A stretch of DNA of 64,000 nucleotides. Origin: Euborellia annulipes (Eukaryota; Arthropoda; Insecta; Dermaptera; Anisolabididae). Under the pieces are notes generated by a model. It searched no databases. It was not told where the DNA came from and saw only the letters and a program-made list of their open reading frames with translations. Where the stretch lies: the NCBI GenBank assembly GCA_023213315.1, contig JAKCPI010001634.1, positions 87,241 to 151,240 of the forward strand, written 5' to 3'. Made by a program: the position numbers and the translations under genes. This document shows positions 12,331 to 25,244 of the stretch, one piece after another (the stretch's first letter is position 1; each line of letters starts with the position of its first letter).

Positions 12331-15300
12331 ATCCTTCGCTTCTTCTACGTGGCCTAGTGATAAAACAAACACAAACATAAACGATATTACAAGATAAGTA
12401 ATCAATGGGTCCAACGTTCTTCTTTGCAAACATGGCAGTGGCTCGGTCTCGATTAAAGTACAGTTCTCTGTGATATTTAAAAAAATCACTCTCTTAATGG
12501 AAATAACTTTTCAAAAGTAAAACATCAAAAAAATAAATACAAGGAATTGAATACAGCAATCATGTCCAAAAGACCAATTTCATAAAAATATATTAAGAGC
12601 AAAAGAATAAAAAACAACACATATTTTTAATTTGATTATATATCCTTTAATGGGGGTTTAAAGGGGAAGGGGAAGGCTAACGGGCTCAAGTCATCCTCCA
12701 TCCTCTAAGCTCTAAAATCTTATAAATTTCGCCTAATCTTATCCTTATTGATTTTTCTTATTAAATCAAAGAATGAATCAAAATTGTGTTGTTTTTATTC
12801 TTTAAAATCTCTTCTAAATATTTTTGATTGTTTCGACAATTATACATTACTTTCAATCAGAATATAAATAAGTGAATAATTAAAAAAAGATTTCGTCTTT
12901 TCCATTTTTTTTTTTTTTAATACATAAAATGTTAATGTAGTTGTGTCATTTTAATGTGTAAAAAAAAATTACGAAATCTCCTAAAACGATTGAAAATATT
13001 TATATTTTGAAGGTAAAGTGAAATTGACTGAAACAATTTATTTCTAAGAAATAAATAATATAGATAAATAAATAAATGAACGTATTTATTTTATAAAAAA
13101 AAATAATTGAAGGGAAAGGATTCAATAAAAATTTAATTAAGTTATTTTAATTTTTTATAAATTTTTTAATCCATTTCCTTCATCGAAAAAAAAAAAAATT
13201 GGTCCTTTGAACTTTAAACTGTACATAGATAAATTTATCATTAATGGAAGTTCACTATAAAAAAATTCTTTAGTCTTCGAATACTTCCAAAAAAAATATA
13301 TATATATATATAAATAAATAAATAAACTCGAGGCTCAATTTATATATAATAATAATTTTAAAAAAGACATTCTTTTAACATTCATAACATAACAGGGAGG
13401 GGAAAGTGTTAACTCATATTCAGAAACTAAAAGTGTGCACTGACTCGTAAAAAAATAAACACTCAAAAACCAAGTGTCGTGTTTAAGTGTATGTCACTAA
13501 TTTTTTGATATCTATGTAAAATATATATATATATATATGAAACTATATATATGCATATATACATGAGATAAATTAATATATGGATAAATATAGTTAAGAA
13601 GAAAGAAAGAAAAAAGATCGTGTAGTGAAAAAAAAAAATTTATATAAGGATATGCCATTATTATTATTATTATTAATGACCTAGAGTAAAAGTTATTTTA
13701 TTTTGTTTTATAAAAAATAACACGGGTCTTGTTTAGATTTTTCATGAAAAGAAAAAACAAAAAATAGAAATTGTAATAGATTTATTGTTTTTGCTCAATA
13801 ATAGTCATTTTAGGATAAATTTTTTAATAAAAGAAAAAAAGCTGTCACTAAAAAAACACAAAAAGAAATAAAAAAAATAAAAAAAATTATGGCTATAAGT
13901 CAAGAGATATTATTTAAATCTTTTTGTAATCAAAAATTGATTATAAAGAAATATTCGTTCAGAGACCAAACAAGAAAGGGATGAAAAAAAAAGAATTTGG
14001 TCCCCTAAATGCCAATATTGTTTAAAGATTGGCATCCTCTTAGTGCAACCATGCCCCTTGCAACACCAAGTGTTATTAATTTAACTTAAAATGTTATATT
14101 ACTAAAAAGGTTATTGTAGTATGTTGAGAAAGGTCGTCTAAAACCGGAGTCACTCGATGTTTCGTTCAAAATTTATGTCAGATGATTCGGTTAATATCCA
14201 GCTACTCATACTTTTAATAAGTAGCTTACTGATAAAAGCCTTCGTGGCACTATCATGTTTTAATTTGTTAATTTGTCTTTTCCAAACTGTGCCCTGAAAA
14301 TTTTTAAAGAAGACGCTGTTATCCAAGTTTAGAGAGTGTTAAATAAAAAAAACAAATAGAATATGAAGTATATGGTCACCCACGGTAAGCATCCTATCTT
14401 CACCTTCCTAAACCAGGAAAAGAAAAAATATTAAGCAAAATTTAACTATCTTAAAGAGAAAAAATTAATAAAAATTTTAAAATTAGGAAGATAAGAAGAA
14501 TAAAACAAACTTCTTCTCTCTCAACACGTCAATTAATTGCAAATATTTTCGGCACCTATTCTGGTGTCTTCTTCAGTGCATTTATGAACTTATGAGAAAG
14601 ATTGTCGAATAATTGAGATCATGTCTGGTCGTTCTTTGCCAGTATAAGAAATCAATTTTTCTCAATTATTTTATATTTTATACCTTCGACAATCTCTCTC
14701 AAAAGTTCATAAATGCACTGAAGATGTTCCCGAAATATTTGCAATGAATGAAGAAGTGAGAGAGAAGACGGTGGCTGGTTTTATTCTCCTTATCTTACCA
14801 ATCTACAATTCCCAGCTTACTGAATTTTAAAAGTATTTTAAACAAGGGAATTTAGGAATTTGGTTATTTTTATAAATTAACTATTAAATATAAAATATTA
14901 ATCCTGCCTCTTCAAACCTGGCACAAAAGGAAAACCAAAAAAGCGATTCCCTGGTTAGGTTAATTTAATTGAACTTTGTCCGTCTGGCTATCTGTTCCAC
15001 ATTTGAATTAAGCGAGGTATTGTTGAATCTTCAAAGTTGGATGCATGATAGTTTGTCGCCTTGTCTAGCCAAACTTTAAATGTCATCTTCATTGATAAAT
15101 GTTGAAAGTTGAGCTGGATACTGCGAAACTATCATGGGTCCAACATTAGAGTGTTCAATGTATATCTCTGCTCTTAAAAAAGTTACAAGCTTTTTTTTTT
15201 AGATTTATATATATATTAACAAACCTATTTAGACTTCAGAAAGGTCTGATCCTCAAAATTATTTATATAAAATAGATTCTTCCATGCTGAATGTCTGCTT

Positions 15301-16690
15301 GTCACTTGCCATCAAGGGCTGCCATTAACAAAAAACTTCATTGAATTTGAACAAGAAGATAACCTATGAGGAGCTAAAGACTGATTTTTGGCAAATTAAG
15401 AGCAGTTAAAACTCAGTCTCTGACTTTTTGAACTGCCTTCTTAAAAAAAAAAAGAAATATTTTCCTTCTTTGATTAAATTTTACAAAAATAGTTGTATTT
15501 ATAAATTGGTAGGCCTTATAAAGCAAATCTTTTTTTCCTTGAAGACAGATAAATTAATTTTTGATTGGAATACTAATTCTCTTTGAGAAATTCTATATAT
15601 AAAATCCAAACAGACAAATTCTGTTCACCTTTTTGAATTCCAAATAGATTCTAAATTTTACAAAATCATGTTTTAACTTTATTTTTATATATATTAATAA
15701 ATTAGCAAAACAATTCAATAAATAATTTTGTATTTCTCATTACGGAGATTTTTTCTTCAACAAACAAAAAATATGTTTGTTAAAGTGAAAATTCACCTGA
15801 TATGGAGAATACGCGAGGGATCTATTAACCCTCTTATCTCCCCGAATTCCTACCCAGCTATAAATTGTATCTTTCTGGTAAAATCATAAGAAATTTTTTT
15901 TAATAAGCTATAGAGAAAATAATTTCAACCAAAATATATGTTTAAAATATTGAGGTTTTTTATTTAAAAAACCCGAAATAAAAGTTTTCTATAGAATATT
16001 TATAAAAAAATTTTATACTTTTTTAAACTCTTTTTTGTTTGGTCTTGTAATTTCAAAAATAAAACGAATATTTTATATTATTATTAAAAAAATATATATA
16101 TTAATATATAGGATTGTTGATTTTTGTTGGAAAATTGTAGAATTTATAAGAAAAATAAAATGAAATTTTTAACGCAAATTTAAAATAAAATAAAATAAAA
16201 AAAAAAAATGAAATGCAAAGATGATTGAATCAAAGTATATTCCTAAATTAAGTGAGCTGAGCTTACTTTTAAAAAGGAATTTATTATTGATTGAAAATTT
16301 CAACGATTGGAAATAAAAAAAAAATGTTGCAGTCTTTCAACACATTACGATTAAACAAGTCATTTATCATTATAAAAAAAACTTATATAAATCACACCAA
16401 AAAGAATACAAATTTGTTATTGAGTTCGAATGAATAAATAAATTTTATTCCTTTATCCTTATTCTCATCTATTTCCAGGAGGAACGAGAGAGAAGAATGA
16501 ATTGGTTTCAGGGTAAGGGCTCAAGTTTATTTGGTAAAACCTTTGATCAATCAACTCTAAACTACGGCTCAATTTTTAGTGATCTTTGATTTCATTCTTC
16601 ATTATAGGATTAGTTGTTGTTTTGAAGGTGTTAGAAATCATTCCTTAAACAAGAAACTAATCAAACGCTTGGCCGCACTTTGGTGTGTAT
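12331..16690. other. Receptor 3' flank, no gene seen
   Basis: Very AT-rich with poly-A/T and ATATAT tracts (13290-13570). Apart from the 14500 foldback I see no gene and no strong repeat. The first 1-2 kb probably include the receptor 3' UTR. Confidence 0.5.
14500..14780. mobile_element. Penelope-type foldback with two hammerhead-like cores
   Basis: Arms 14510-14600 and 14690-14775 are inverted copies (TTCATAAATGCACTGAAGA in both). The left arm (- strand, 14576-14541) reads CTGAAGA, a CACC/GGTG stem II, then GAAAATATT. The right arm (+, 14718-14740) reads CTGAAGATGTTCCCGAAATA. TGCA/TGCA flanks can form stem I. Confidence 0.7.
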
Positions 16691-17059
16691 CTTATCTTAA
16701 AATATATATAATTCTTCTGTACGTGTGTATGTGACTGAACTCCTCCTAAACGACTGAACCAATTATGATGAAATTTTCTGTGTATTTTTTGTGAGAGTCC
16801 CGGACAGGTTTTGTTTCACAAATAACAATAAGTTAATGAGTAATTAACCGTTAAAATAAGAAAAAAATAAAAATTCGGAGAAATGGTTGCCATGGTAACA
16901 AAATATAAATATTTACCCATGTTTACGATTTTTTTATTTATTTACATTTTGAATTCTAAAATATCGGCGTAAATTTTTTGTCTGTGTACCGGGAGAGTCC
17001 CGGAAAGGACATGATTCACAAAAAATCTTAAATTCATGAATAATTAACCGTTAAAATAA

Positions 17060-17188
17060 TCTCTATATATAAAAATGAAAAGAGAAAATGTATGTACCGG
17101 TATGTATATAAGTAGGAGAGCAAGGGGGTCCAGGGGCGCAGCCCCTGGCTAGACGGAAAGCCCCGCCGAAGGCGGGGCTTGCGTCTAG
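17060..17188 (+). mobile_element. Mini-Helitron (129 bp, non-autonomous)
   Basis: Begins TCTCTATATATAAAAATG after a host A. It ends with a strong hairpin AGCCCCGCC-GAAG-GCGGGGCT (17157-17179), a short spacer and CTAG (17185-17188) followed by host T. These are the standard Helitron hallmarks (5' TC, 3' hairpin plus CTRR, AT insertion, no TIR or TSD). A second hairpin CCAGGGGC/GCCCCTGG precedes it. Related 5' fragments with CTCCTCCTAAACGACTGAAC lie at 16697-16860 and 16970-17058. Confidence 0.7.
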
Positions 17189-17529
17189 TATATATATATA
17201 ATTGGGATAGCAAATTAATATTATGGAAAAGATTAATGAATCTGGAGGGAGTTTATATGAGATAAGTTTCTGACAAAATTTACAGATTCAGGATTCCTCT
17301 CTACTAGTTAAAAATGAGCAGGGTTGTTTAGTTAAAACCACTGGTTTAAACCGGTTTTAACCGTCCTGGTTTTAATCCAATTTTTATTGAATGAGCATTT
17401 AATTTTAATTCCCCACTGTTTGAGGGTTAAATTCCACAGTTAAATGGGATATTAATATAAAAAAAAAAGTAAAAATTTAATTTTAAAGGTTTTAATATAC
17501 ATACTATCGGAAACTAAATATATCTAGAA

Positions 17530-17700
17530 AAAAAAATCTGGAGTGACTGGCCGTACAACACACAACTTTCACAAAACATTCGATAATTGAAAGTTGTGTT
17601 TTGTGCTTGTCACACTAGTTTTTTTTGGTCGGGATATATTTAGTTTCCGATAACACTTAAGAACCCTTGAAATGTAATTTATAATCAAGCAGAGGAATAA
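17530..17700 (-). repeat. R1 repeat, copy c (hairpin end)
   Basis: Hairpin arms around GTGTTTTGTGCTTGTCACAC and its complement at 17534-17623, followed by the R1 segment GGATATATTTAGTTTCCGA. Confidence 0.65.
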
Positions 17701-17809
17701 TATTTATTTATAATTTCTCTTATTCTTTTTTATGGGGCACCAGAGTAAAGTAGATCCCAAACAAATTTAAAGGCAAAATGGCATCTAAAAAAAAAACTAA
17801 TTTATGAAT

Positions 17810-17905
17810 TTATAACAGGTGAAGGCTAGGCTCTTGGCAATGCGAAAACACTCTAAAAAGTTATTTTTCTCATTGCCAAGAGCCTAGCCTTCACCTGTTA
17901 CCATT
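17810..17905. repeat. Near-perfect hairpin
   Basis: TAACAGGTGAAGGCTAGGCT with TTGGCAATG, and its complement ending at 17902. Arms about 30 bp, loop about 30 bp. Confidence 0.75.
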
Positions 17906-18129
17906 CATATTACTTGGCACGCCACATCCTTTTTGACGTGACAACGTCTTACAAATCATGTGTCTATAGAGGCAGGTTAGAGGGGCATGCACGAAAAAGT
18001 TTATCGGCTTTAATAACTCTTCTGTCTTAAGAGATATAATTATGGGAAATATACGGTTAGAAAGAATGAGTTTTCAGCTAAAGATTTCACCATTTATTTT
18101 TTCCTACCATTTTATTTTACCGTGCTGCG

Positions 18130-18650
18130 GTAAATTCTAATTTGAAAGTTTAAACCCCTGTAGATTCCGAACGGCTAATCAGATCAGACTAAATAGGATG
18201 TCATTTGGTGCAGAGAGAAAACCTCTAATAGAATAAATAAAAAAATCCCGAGTAATTAACTCCAAAATTAGTTTTTTTCTCGAAAAACCTCATTTTTTAG
18301 GCAAAAAAATATCGAAAAATAGCCCTATTTATGTAACGCCTAGCTACTTGACCATAAAAGCTACATTAAATCTAAATATAGTTTTAGAAAGAGTGGTCCA
18401 ATGCCCAGAGGTAATTTTTTCATTTTTTTGATATGACGTCATTTTACCGCATGAGAGCACTCGGCGGGATTTCGTTTTTCGAAATTTTAAACGCCTGTAG
18501 ATTCCGAACGGCTAATCAGATCTGACTAAATGAGATGTCATTTGGTGCAGAAAGATAACCTCTAATAGAATAAATAAAAAAATCCCCAGTAATTAACGCT
18601 AAAATTAGTTTTTTCTCGAAAAACCTCATTTTTTAAGCATAAGTCGCCTT
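18130..18650. repeat. Tandem repeat, two units of about 335 bp
   Basis: The block with TGTAGATTCCGAACGGCTAA, TGTCATTTGGTGCAGA and CTCGAAAAACCTCATTTTTT occurs at 18140-18302 and again at 18475-18640, same orientation, with minor differences. Confidence 0.75.
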
Positions 18651-18859
18651 TAATGGATAAAAAAAAGCCACACCTGTCATATATTGTTTCAATGAAAATG
18701 TTTGAACATGTTTATTTATGAAAACAAACTACTAGTAAAAAAAAAACAATACTTTCTCTCTTTATATTTCAATATAGGTAAGAGAAAAAAATTTTTTTTT
18801 GAAGTCAAGCAAAAGACGTTGTCACGTTAAAAAGCCACCGGCTGTGTAGAAGACACAGC

Positions 18860-19165
18860 CAACACCTATTTTATATTTATGAATTTAAATCAAAATCGCT
18901 AGAGCCAATTTTTAGAAAATCGAAAAAAAAAAAGTTTATTAGTAAAGTACAAGTACTCTTTGGTCGATTTTATTTAAAAGTTTATTTTTGCATACCAGGA
19001 CTTAAATATAACTTATATATAAAATTTCAACCTCGTAACTCCTATCCTTCTTGATTTTTTTGGACTCGGCCTCAAAACCATCAAAATCTCTTGATCGAAT
19101 TTGTAACATGATCGCAACACTTTCTCTATATAAATTCACTTATATAGATAAGAGAAAATAATACA
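18860..19165 (-). repeat. R1 repeat, copy d (partial)
   Basis: Carries the R1 interior (AGTAAAGTACAAGTACTC, AAATTTCAACCTCGTAAC) and ends with the AT-rich terminal hairpin ACTTTCTCTATATA / TATATAGATAAGAGAAA. The CTGGTGTGAC hairpin end is missing. Confidence 0.6.
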
Positions 19166-19959
19166 TATATTTATAAAAAAATTAATAGCATAAAATTGAA
19201 AAAATAAATTGAGGTTAAAACCAATTTTGAACGGTTTTATATTTTATATAAATAAGTGCTTCTCTGGCATATAGTTCGGCGGAATATATTGATAAATAAT
19301 AATGAACTCACCAGCTGGTCCTAGGACTGTAGATTAATATATAGATGAATTGAATTGATGAATTGACCTTGATTCATATTCAACTATATATTGATAAATT
19401 TGGCGGCAGTTTGTAAAAACCCTCGTTGTCCAATTTTGAATCATAATACGCACAGCCGGGAATTTAGGAAATTTTAAACACATTACAAAAAATCCGATGC
19501 AAATTGGATAAGCGGTTACCGAGTTATAGACAATTGATTTATCCAAGTTTTATTTCGTTAATTAATTCCGGTTCTTATTTTAACCAAAGGAGGGGAGGGA
19601 AGTCGGCGACAGCTTCCCCCCCTCCCTATCTGATTATTGCGTGGACCAGAGCGCCAGACAGCGTCTCACCCCCCCTTGCCCCCTTTTCGAAGAAATATTC
19701 TGCCCTCCCCTCTGTCTGCTGGCTGTTCAAAAGTATGCCTCATTAGTGAACAGATATAATTTTTAAAGTCTCCACGAGAGTGCAGCACAAATCAGTTATT
19801 TTATTCAATTATAAAGATCTAGGCCCTATACAAAATTAATTATAAATTTATTATAAATACACAATACTAATGATAATAATTTTTGAATTCTCCGTGGAGA
19901 TCAAAAATAGAGAGGAAGTTATTAACATTTGTCAGTGCCGTAACAAGGGTATGAAGCGC

Positions 19960-20590
19960 CTGTGGCAAGTGTCTAACTTTCTCTTACCTTCGGTAATCGA
20001 AAGTTGTGTTCTGTGCTTGCAACACCAGATTTTTTGTGTCGACATATAACTAGTTCCCGACAGTACGGAACATTTGAATTCAGATGTAAAATTTATAAGT
20101 ATGGGAAAATATTTATATTTTGTTACCATGGCAACCATTTCTCCTATCTTTCCTATGAAGTACAAAAGTAAAGTAGTCTTCAGAAGATTTCAATGACAAA
20201 ATGAGAATATACATTTTAAAGAGAATCTAAAAAATATTGATTTTTGAATTTAAAAAAAAAATCGTTGAATTTAAAGAAAATCGAAAAAAACTGAAAAAGT
20301 GCATCAGTAAAGTACTAGTACTCCTTAGTCGATTTTGTTCAAAAGCTTCGTGTCACGTCCCATGGGGCTACCTAACTTAAATATAAAATTTCAACCTCCT
20401 AGCTCTTTTCGTTCTTGAGATATTTTGTTCACAGACAGACCATGTCGCGAAAGCCACTTTTTTGGACTCAGGGAACCTCAAAACGTGTATATCCATCAAA
20501 ATCTCGACATCGAATTTTTGACATGAATCCAATACTTTCTCTCTCTATATATTAACATATATATAGATGTAAGAGAAAGTAAAAAAGTAA
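19960..20590 (-). repeat. R1 repeat, copy e (near full length)
   Basis: Runs from the hairpin (AAAGTTGTGTTCTGTGC at about 20000) through the X-box-like GTTACCATGGCAAC (20122-20135), GTACTAGTACTC and GACCATGTCGCGAAAGCCAC to the terminal TATATAGATGTAAGAGAAAG at 20590. Best copy for deriving a consensus. About 630 bp. Confidence 0.7.
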
Positions 20591-20743
20591 AAGTTATTTA
20601 AAAATGTGTCAAAATTCCAAAAACATAGGGGGTTACCAAAATGTATATTCCACAAATCCTTTCTCTCGTTATAATGACAAATAAATGAAATTATAAGTTA
20701 GCATTAAAAATAAAAGGAAATTGATAATATGATTTAAAAAAAC

Positions 20744-20836
20744 AAAGTGCAGGAGGTGGATTTGAACTCGCAAAGTTTGGTTACGTGGGAATGGAAAAAA
20801 AAATGGTGATAGTTTAGCCACTTGAGCCACACTTGA
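20744..20836 (-). other. tRNA-like end of palindrome 1, left
   Basis: Reading the - strand: AAGTGTGGCTCAAGTGGCTA (A box fits TRGYNNARNNGG), then a T8 run, then GAGTTCAAATCC (B box) and CCTGCACTT, which pairs with the 5' end. The internal T run should terminate Pol III, so this is probably a tRNA-derived relic. Confidence 0.45.
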
Positions 20837-21951
20837 CTTAATTTTCAATAGGGAAAATAAGCCATATGAGAAACATGAAATAAAAGAAGTATTAAAAAAA
20901 TTTTAATATTCCACATATGATATAGCATTTTTCATTACTTTTTATGCTGATTAATAATTTATAATCAAAATGTCAATAGCATAAATAGTTTTCAAATAAT
21001 TCAATGGACAAACGTCAGATTGTTTATGTCTTAATGTAATTAAACCAAAAACTCTATCTAATATATGATACATGGCATTAATTCTTGAATTTCCCCTGAT
21101 TCCAGAGAACTAAACCCCTTTTAATTATATGATCTAATTTGGGAGTTATTGGCGATCAAAGTTAAGCTTATTTTCGACCTTAATGACATCATACACTCAA
21201 TTCTATATATTTTCGAAAAAGCTTATTTAGCATTGTCTGATTAAAACCAAATTTTTACCAGAGATTTATAATTAAAAAATGAGTTTTTTTCTAAAGTTTC
21301 ATTGAGATTGGTAAAGAAATAAATAAAATATTGACTATTTTGTAAATTAAGTTTTAGAATTCGGAATCGCGGATTGGTAAAGAGAGCGCTCTGTGAACCG
21401 GGTCTAGGCTTGAATCTGAGATCCCAATTCTAAAAGTCAATTTACAAAATAGTCAATATTTTATTTATTTCTTTACCAATCTCAATGAAACTTTAGAAAA
21501 AAACTCATTTTTTAATTATAAATCTCTGGTAAAAATTTGGTTTTAATCAGACAATGCTAAATAAGCTTTTTCGAAAATATATAGAATTGAGTGTATGATG
21601 TCATTAAGGTCGAAAATAAGCTTAACTTTGATCGCCAATAACTCCCAAATTAGATCATATAATTAAAAGGGCTTTAGTTCTCTGGAATCAGGGGAAATTC
21701 AAGAATTAATAACATGTATCATATATTAGATAGAGTTTTTGGTTTAATTACATTAAGACATAAACAATCTGACGTTTGTCCATTGAATTATTTGAAAACT
21801 ATTTATGCTATTGACATTTTGATTATAAATTATTAATCAGCATAAAAAGTAATGAAAAATGCTATATCATATGTGGAATATTAAAATTTTTTTAATACTT
21901 CTTTTATTTCATGTTTCTCATATAGCTTATTTTCCCTTTTCAAATTTAATT

Positions 21952-22040
21952 AAAGTGTGGCTCAAATGGCTAAACTGTAACCTTTTTTTTCCATTCCCAC
22001 GTAACCAAACTTCGCGAGTTCAAATCCACCCCCTGCACTT
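21952..22040 (+). other. tRNA-like end of palindrome 1, right
   Basis: A box TGGCTCAAATGG and B box GAGTTCAAATCC, ends CTGCACTT followed by a T-rich tract. Mirror copy of the left end with an A-box change (AAATGG for AAGTGG). Confidence 0.45.
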
Positions 22041-22776
22041 TTTTTTTTATTTTTGTAAAATATATAAAATTATATTTCAAATTCTAAATTGCCCCCTCCC
22101 CTGAATAAGCAAATTTCCGCTCCCCCTCCCTCCAAGTTGTGAGCTGCACGAGGTTTTTATTTACCACCAATATGTTGCGTTCAATTTTCTTGATTAGAGG
22201 GAACCAGATTGCGACAGAATATTTTCTATTATCTATTCCGGGTGTGTGAATTCAGAATAAGCACGCCAATTTGGGAGGGGGTGCAGAGGAGTTAATTTTT
22301 AATAAAAATTAAAATAATTGCAAATAATTTAAATACAAAGCCTTCTTAGGAATTACTTTTTCTCTCTTTTGAGAGACGAGTTGAGGAGGAAGGATAGGCG
22401 AGGATGGTCACCAAACAAGACGAATATAATAATGCCACAAGGTATAAAAACAAATATGAAAGAATTTGATAAGTTTATTAATCGTTTTGCAAAACGAACT
22501 GTTCTTTTTTAAAAATTTGAATTTACAAAATATTAAAAAAATAGATTTATTATTTGTAATAGTTCTTTAATCACTTTTTTTTGATTATTTTGATTTGTCA
22601 TTTGAGAAGTTTACATGCTCTTTGAATGAATAAATCGTCCAAACACAGATAAATAGCTTTTTAATTCACATGTACATTTTTACCTATTCCTAGATTCTTG
22701 ATGAAATTTATTTTGATCCCGAGATATTAAGAATCTTTATGCAGTCTTTGTAAAAAACATGATTGTTATACTAGGC

Positions 22777-24953
22777 CTACGTCAATGGTTCTCCATGCAT
22801 TGCTTTTTGTCTTAAAGTGTACAATTTCTTCAGCCATCTGTCATGTCTGGATGGATTGTCGACAGCGAATGTGGAATGAAAGAGTCCAGAATGTCCTGGC
22901 TGGTCCACTTGAGGGGGCGTCGACGTTGTCGTTGTTATTGTTTGGTTATCATTTGATGTCAAGGCTGAGTTTTTATTTGTGGCGGATGAAATAAAAGGCC
23001 GTTGCACGAATGATGAATCGTTTATTTCATCCAATACTGCCGATGAAGGTTTCATTTCTGTAAAAAGATTAATTTTAGTTTGTTTTAGTTATTTTTGATT
23101 GTAGTAACGATTAACCAAGATCAAGAAGTATGGATATACTAGTATTTTTAAGCTATTTATTAAATTGATAGTCAATATAATTTAAATATGATTGAGAAGG
23201 ATGTCGGAGATGATTTCAGTTCTAACAAAACTAAACTTCTTTGAAATAAAGCAGGAGGAGAAAATCCTAATAAATTGGCCTGATAATCATCTCCGAGTTT
23301 TAATTATCAACATTCTTCTCAATCATATTATTGGGAGGGGAAAAGCCTTCGAATTAAAGGCCTAAAAACCCTCGAGTCCTAACAAAAAAATCATTCCCCG
23401 TCCCCATCCACCAATTTTGTTTGTTTTTGTTTCGGCAGTTGCCCCCCCTGCCCCCCACTGGGTACGCCCATGCACCAGGCTGTTCCCTACTATAATTTAA
23501 ATAAATTTTGTCTCTCAGGATAGGAAATGAACCACTGACCCCTGGCGAGACCTCATCTTCCGGTGCGTGGTCTGGTGAGACAATTCCTTATCCTTACCCT
23601 CAGCTGAGAATTCAAAAGAACAAGTCAAAACATCAGAAAAGATAACAACAACGACACTAATTAATATCCTGTTTTTGAATTTGTTTTTAAAAAAATGAGT
23701 GTTTATTTAAGTTGGCATCCTTGAAAGCTTTTACTGAACCCAGAATCTCTAGCATTTCTGGAACATTCTTGTTATCATGGGCATACCAAGCGAGTGGCAG
23801 GGGGCAGCTGCCCCCCCCCCCCTAGAAGCAAGAAAAAGAAAATTAAATGCATATAAAGTGATGAAACGAAATAAAATTAGGTAGGGCGATAGCGACGGGG
23901 ACTCGTTAGGGCTCGAGGGTTTTTATGCATTTAATTCGAAGGCTTTTCCCCTATATATATATATAAAAAGCTATGTCACAATCTGGACGGCCATGATCTG
24001 CCCCCCTCTAGATTTGATCCTGGGTAAGCCCTTGCTTGTTATTATGATTTATTGATCTTTTTGATGTTTTCTAACCAAAAACTTCAATTTTAGACCATAC
24101 TTCTAAAAAGTTTTTCTTTTCGATACATCCTAATATATATATATGTTACTCCGCTTACATCCCTTATTAATAGTTCCACAAAAGTAGCTGAAACTTCATA
24201 TATCTTGGCAAAAAACGCTTAGCGTTTGTATATGATAGGATAATAACCTGGTAACGCTAATGATGCTGTTGCTGGCAGGATTCCTTGCATTCGTAATTTA
24301 TTATCAGCTGATTGAGCAGCTTTTACTGCTAATTGCATATGGTTTTCTGAGGTTGATTGTGAAATTGTCGTAGCGGGTGTATTTGTTGAGTTTGTTGTGA
24401 CTATTGCCGTTGTTATTTGAGAAGCTGAACTGCTGCTCTGTTCTAATATAATTTCCGGTGAATCTGAAGCCCTTTTAGAAGATCTATCTCGATCACGATC
24501 ACGGTCTCGATCTCGATTTCTTGAAACAGATCGAGATCGTCTTTTAGAACGATTATTACGATCACGCGATGAGGAACGTCTTCCACGCGAACGAGAACGC
24601 CGGTACCGCGAAGAACGGCTTGAACTGGAATATATTTATATATATAATTTAAATAATGGACTATATTTTTTGTAAAAATTAAAAATACAAGAAAATTTAC
24701 CTTGATTTATATTTATCACTTTTTGAAGAACGTTTACTTCGTTTTTTATCTTTTTTTGATGAATACCGACTGTCAGATGACGATCCAGAGGAACTGCTTG
24801 ACCTATAAATTATTAATTAATATAGTGACTAGCTAGCGAAATTCACTTTTTCTATTCTTTTTAATACCTATTCTTGTAGCGGCTTTTTTCCCTTTTTCGA
24901 CTTCCTCTATCATATCTTCGACTAGAATCGGAGTCACTCGAATATTTTGACAT
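22777..24953 (-). CDS. RSRC1: RSRC1/SRrp53-like arginine/serine-rich splicing protein
   Basis: Probable nuclear splicing-associated protein. My model has four exons: 24953-24868 (ATG), 24802-24701, 24624-24248 and 23057-22777 (stop TAG). All junctions are GT-AG, phases are consistent, and the product is 281 aa. The N-terminal half is an RS domain (SDSDSSRRYDRGSRKREKSR, then SSRSSRYRRSRSRGRR and a run of alternating RD). A Ser/Thr/Gln-rich stretch follows, then AVKAAQSADNKLRMQG, which resembles the Ala-rich helix of human RSRC1. The C-terminal tail has NDSSFVQRPF and DRWLKKLYTLRQKAMHGEPL, which match human SDSFVQQTF and EKWFKRLIALRQERLMGSP from memory of the family. The charged coiled-coil region between these in vertebrates is much shorter here. 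Intron 3 (23058-24247) contains a small inverted repeat and a pair of inverted C-rich repeats. Family assignment rests mainly on the tail; a generic SR-related protein is the alternative. Confidence 0.8.
23337..23960. repeat. Inverted pair of C/G-rich repeats in RSRC1 intron 3
   Basis: AAAAGCCTTCGAATTAAA with CCCTCGAG (23340-23380) is complemented at about 23915-23952. Both have long C runs and TGCCCC boxes on the side facing the interval (23440, 23805). Confidence 0.55.
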
Positions 24954-25244
24954 TATATGATTAATAATAATTAGTTATTTTCACATGAATGAAAAAAAAA
25001 TTAAATTTTTAAAAAATGACATTTTTAGTAAGGTTAGTTTATTTCAGTCTATGGCAAACAGATGGCAAATTCTCTGGGATGGTTTGAAATTCATTGTTCT
25101 AGACTGATTCCGTCGCCAATCGAGGCGCTAGAGTCGGCGCTGTTAAATTTTAGCATGAAATTCCTCCCTTAGTTGCTGAAATCATCTCTCTGGCTCTGAC
25201 AGCATGTTTCAAAACACTGTGATAATAAAAAATACCCTACTCAT

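Larger units (their letters stand above)
20744..22040. repeat. 1.3-kb palindrome, copy 1 (tRNA-ended foldback)
   Basis: Two arms of about 610 bp, near-perfect complements, flank a spacer of about 64 bp (21362-21425) that reads CGGAATCGCGGATTGG at its left. Each outer end is tRNA-like, facing outward. The left flank (20583-20743) is homologous to the left flank of copy 2 in the same orientation. Confidence 0.85.
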
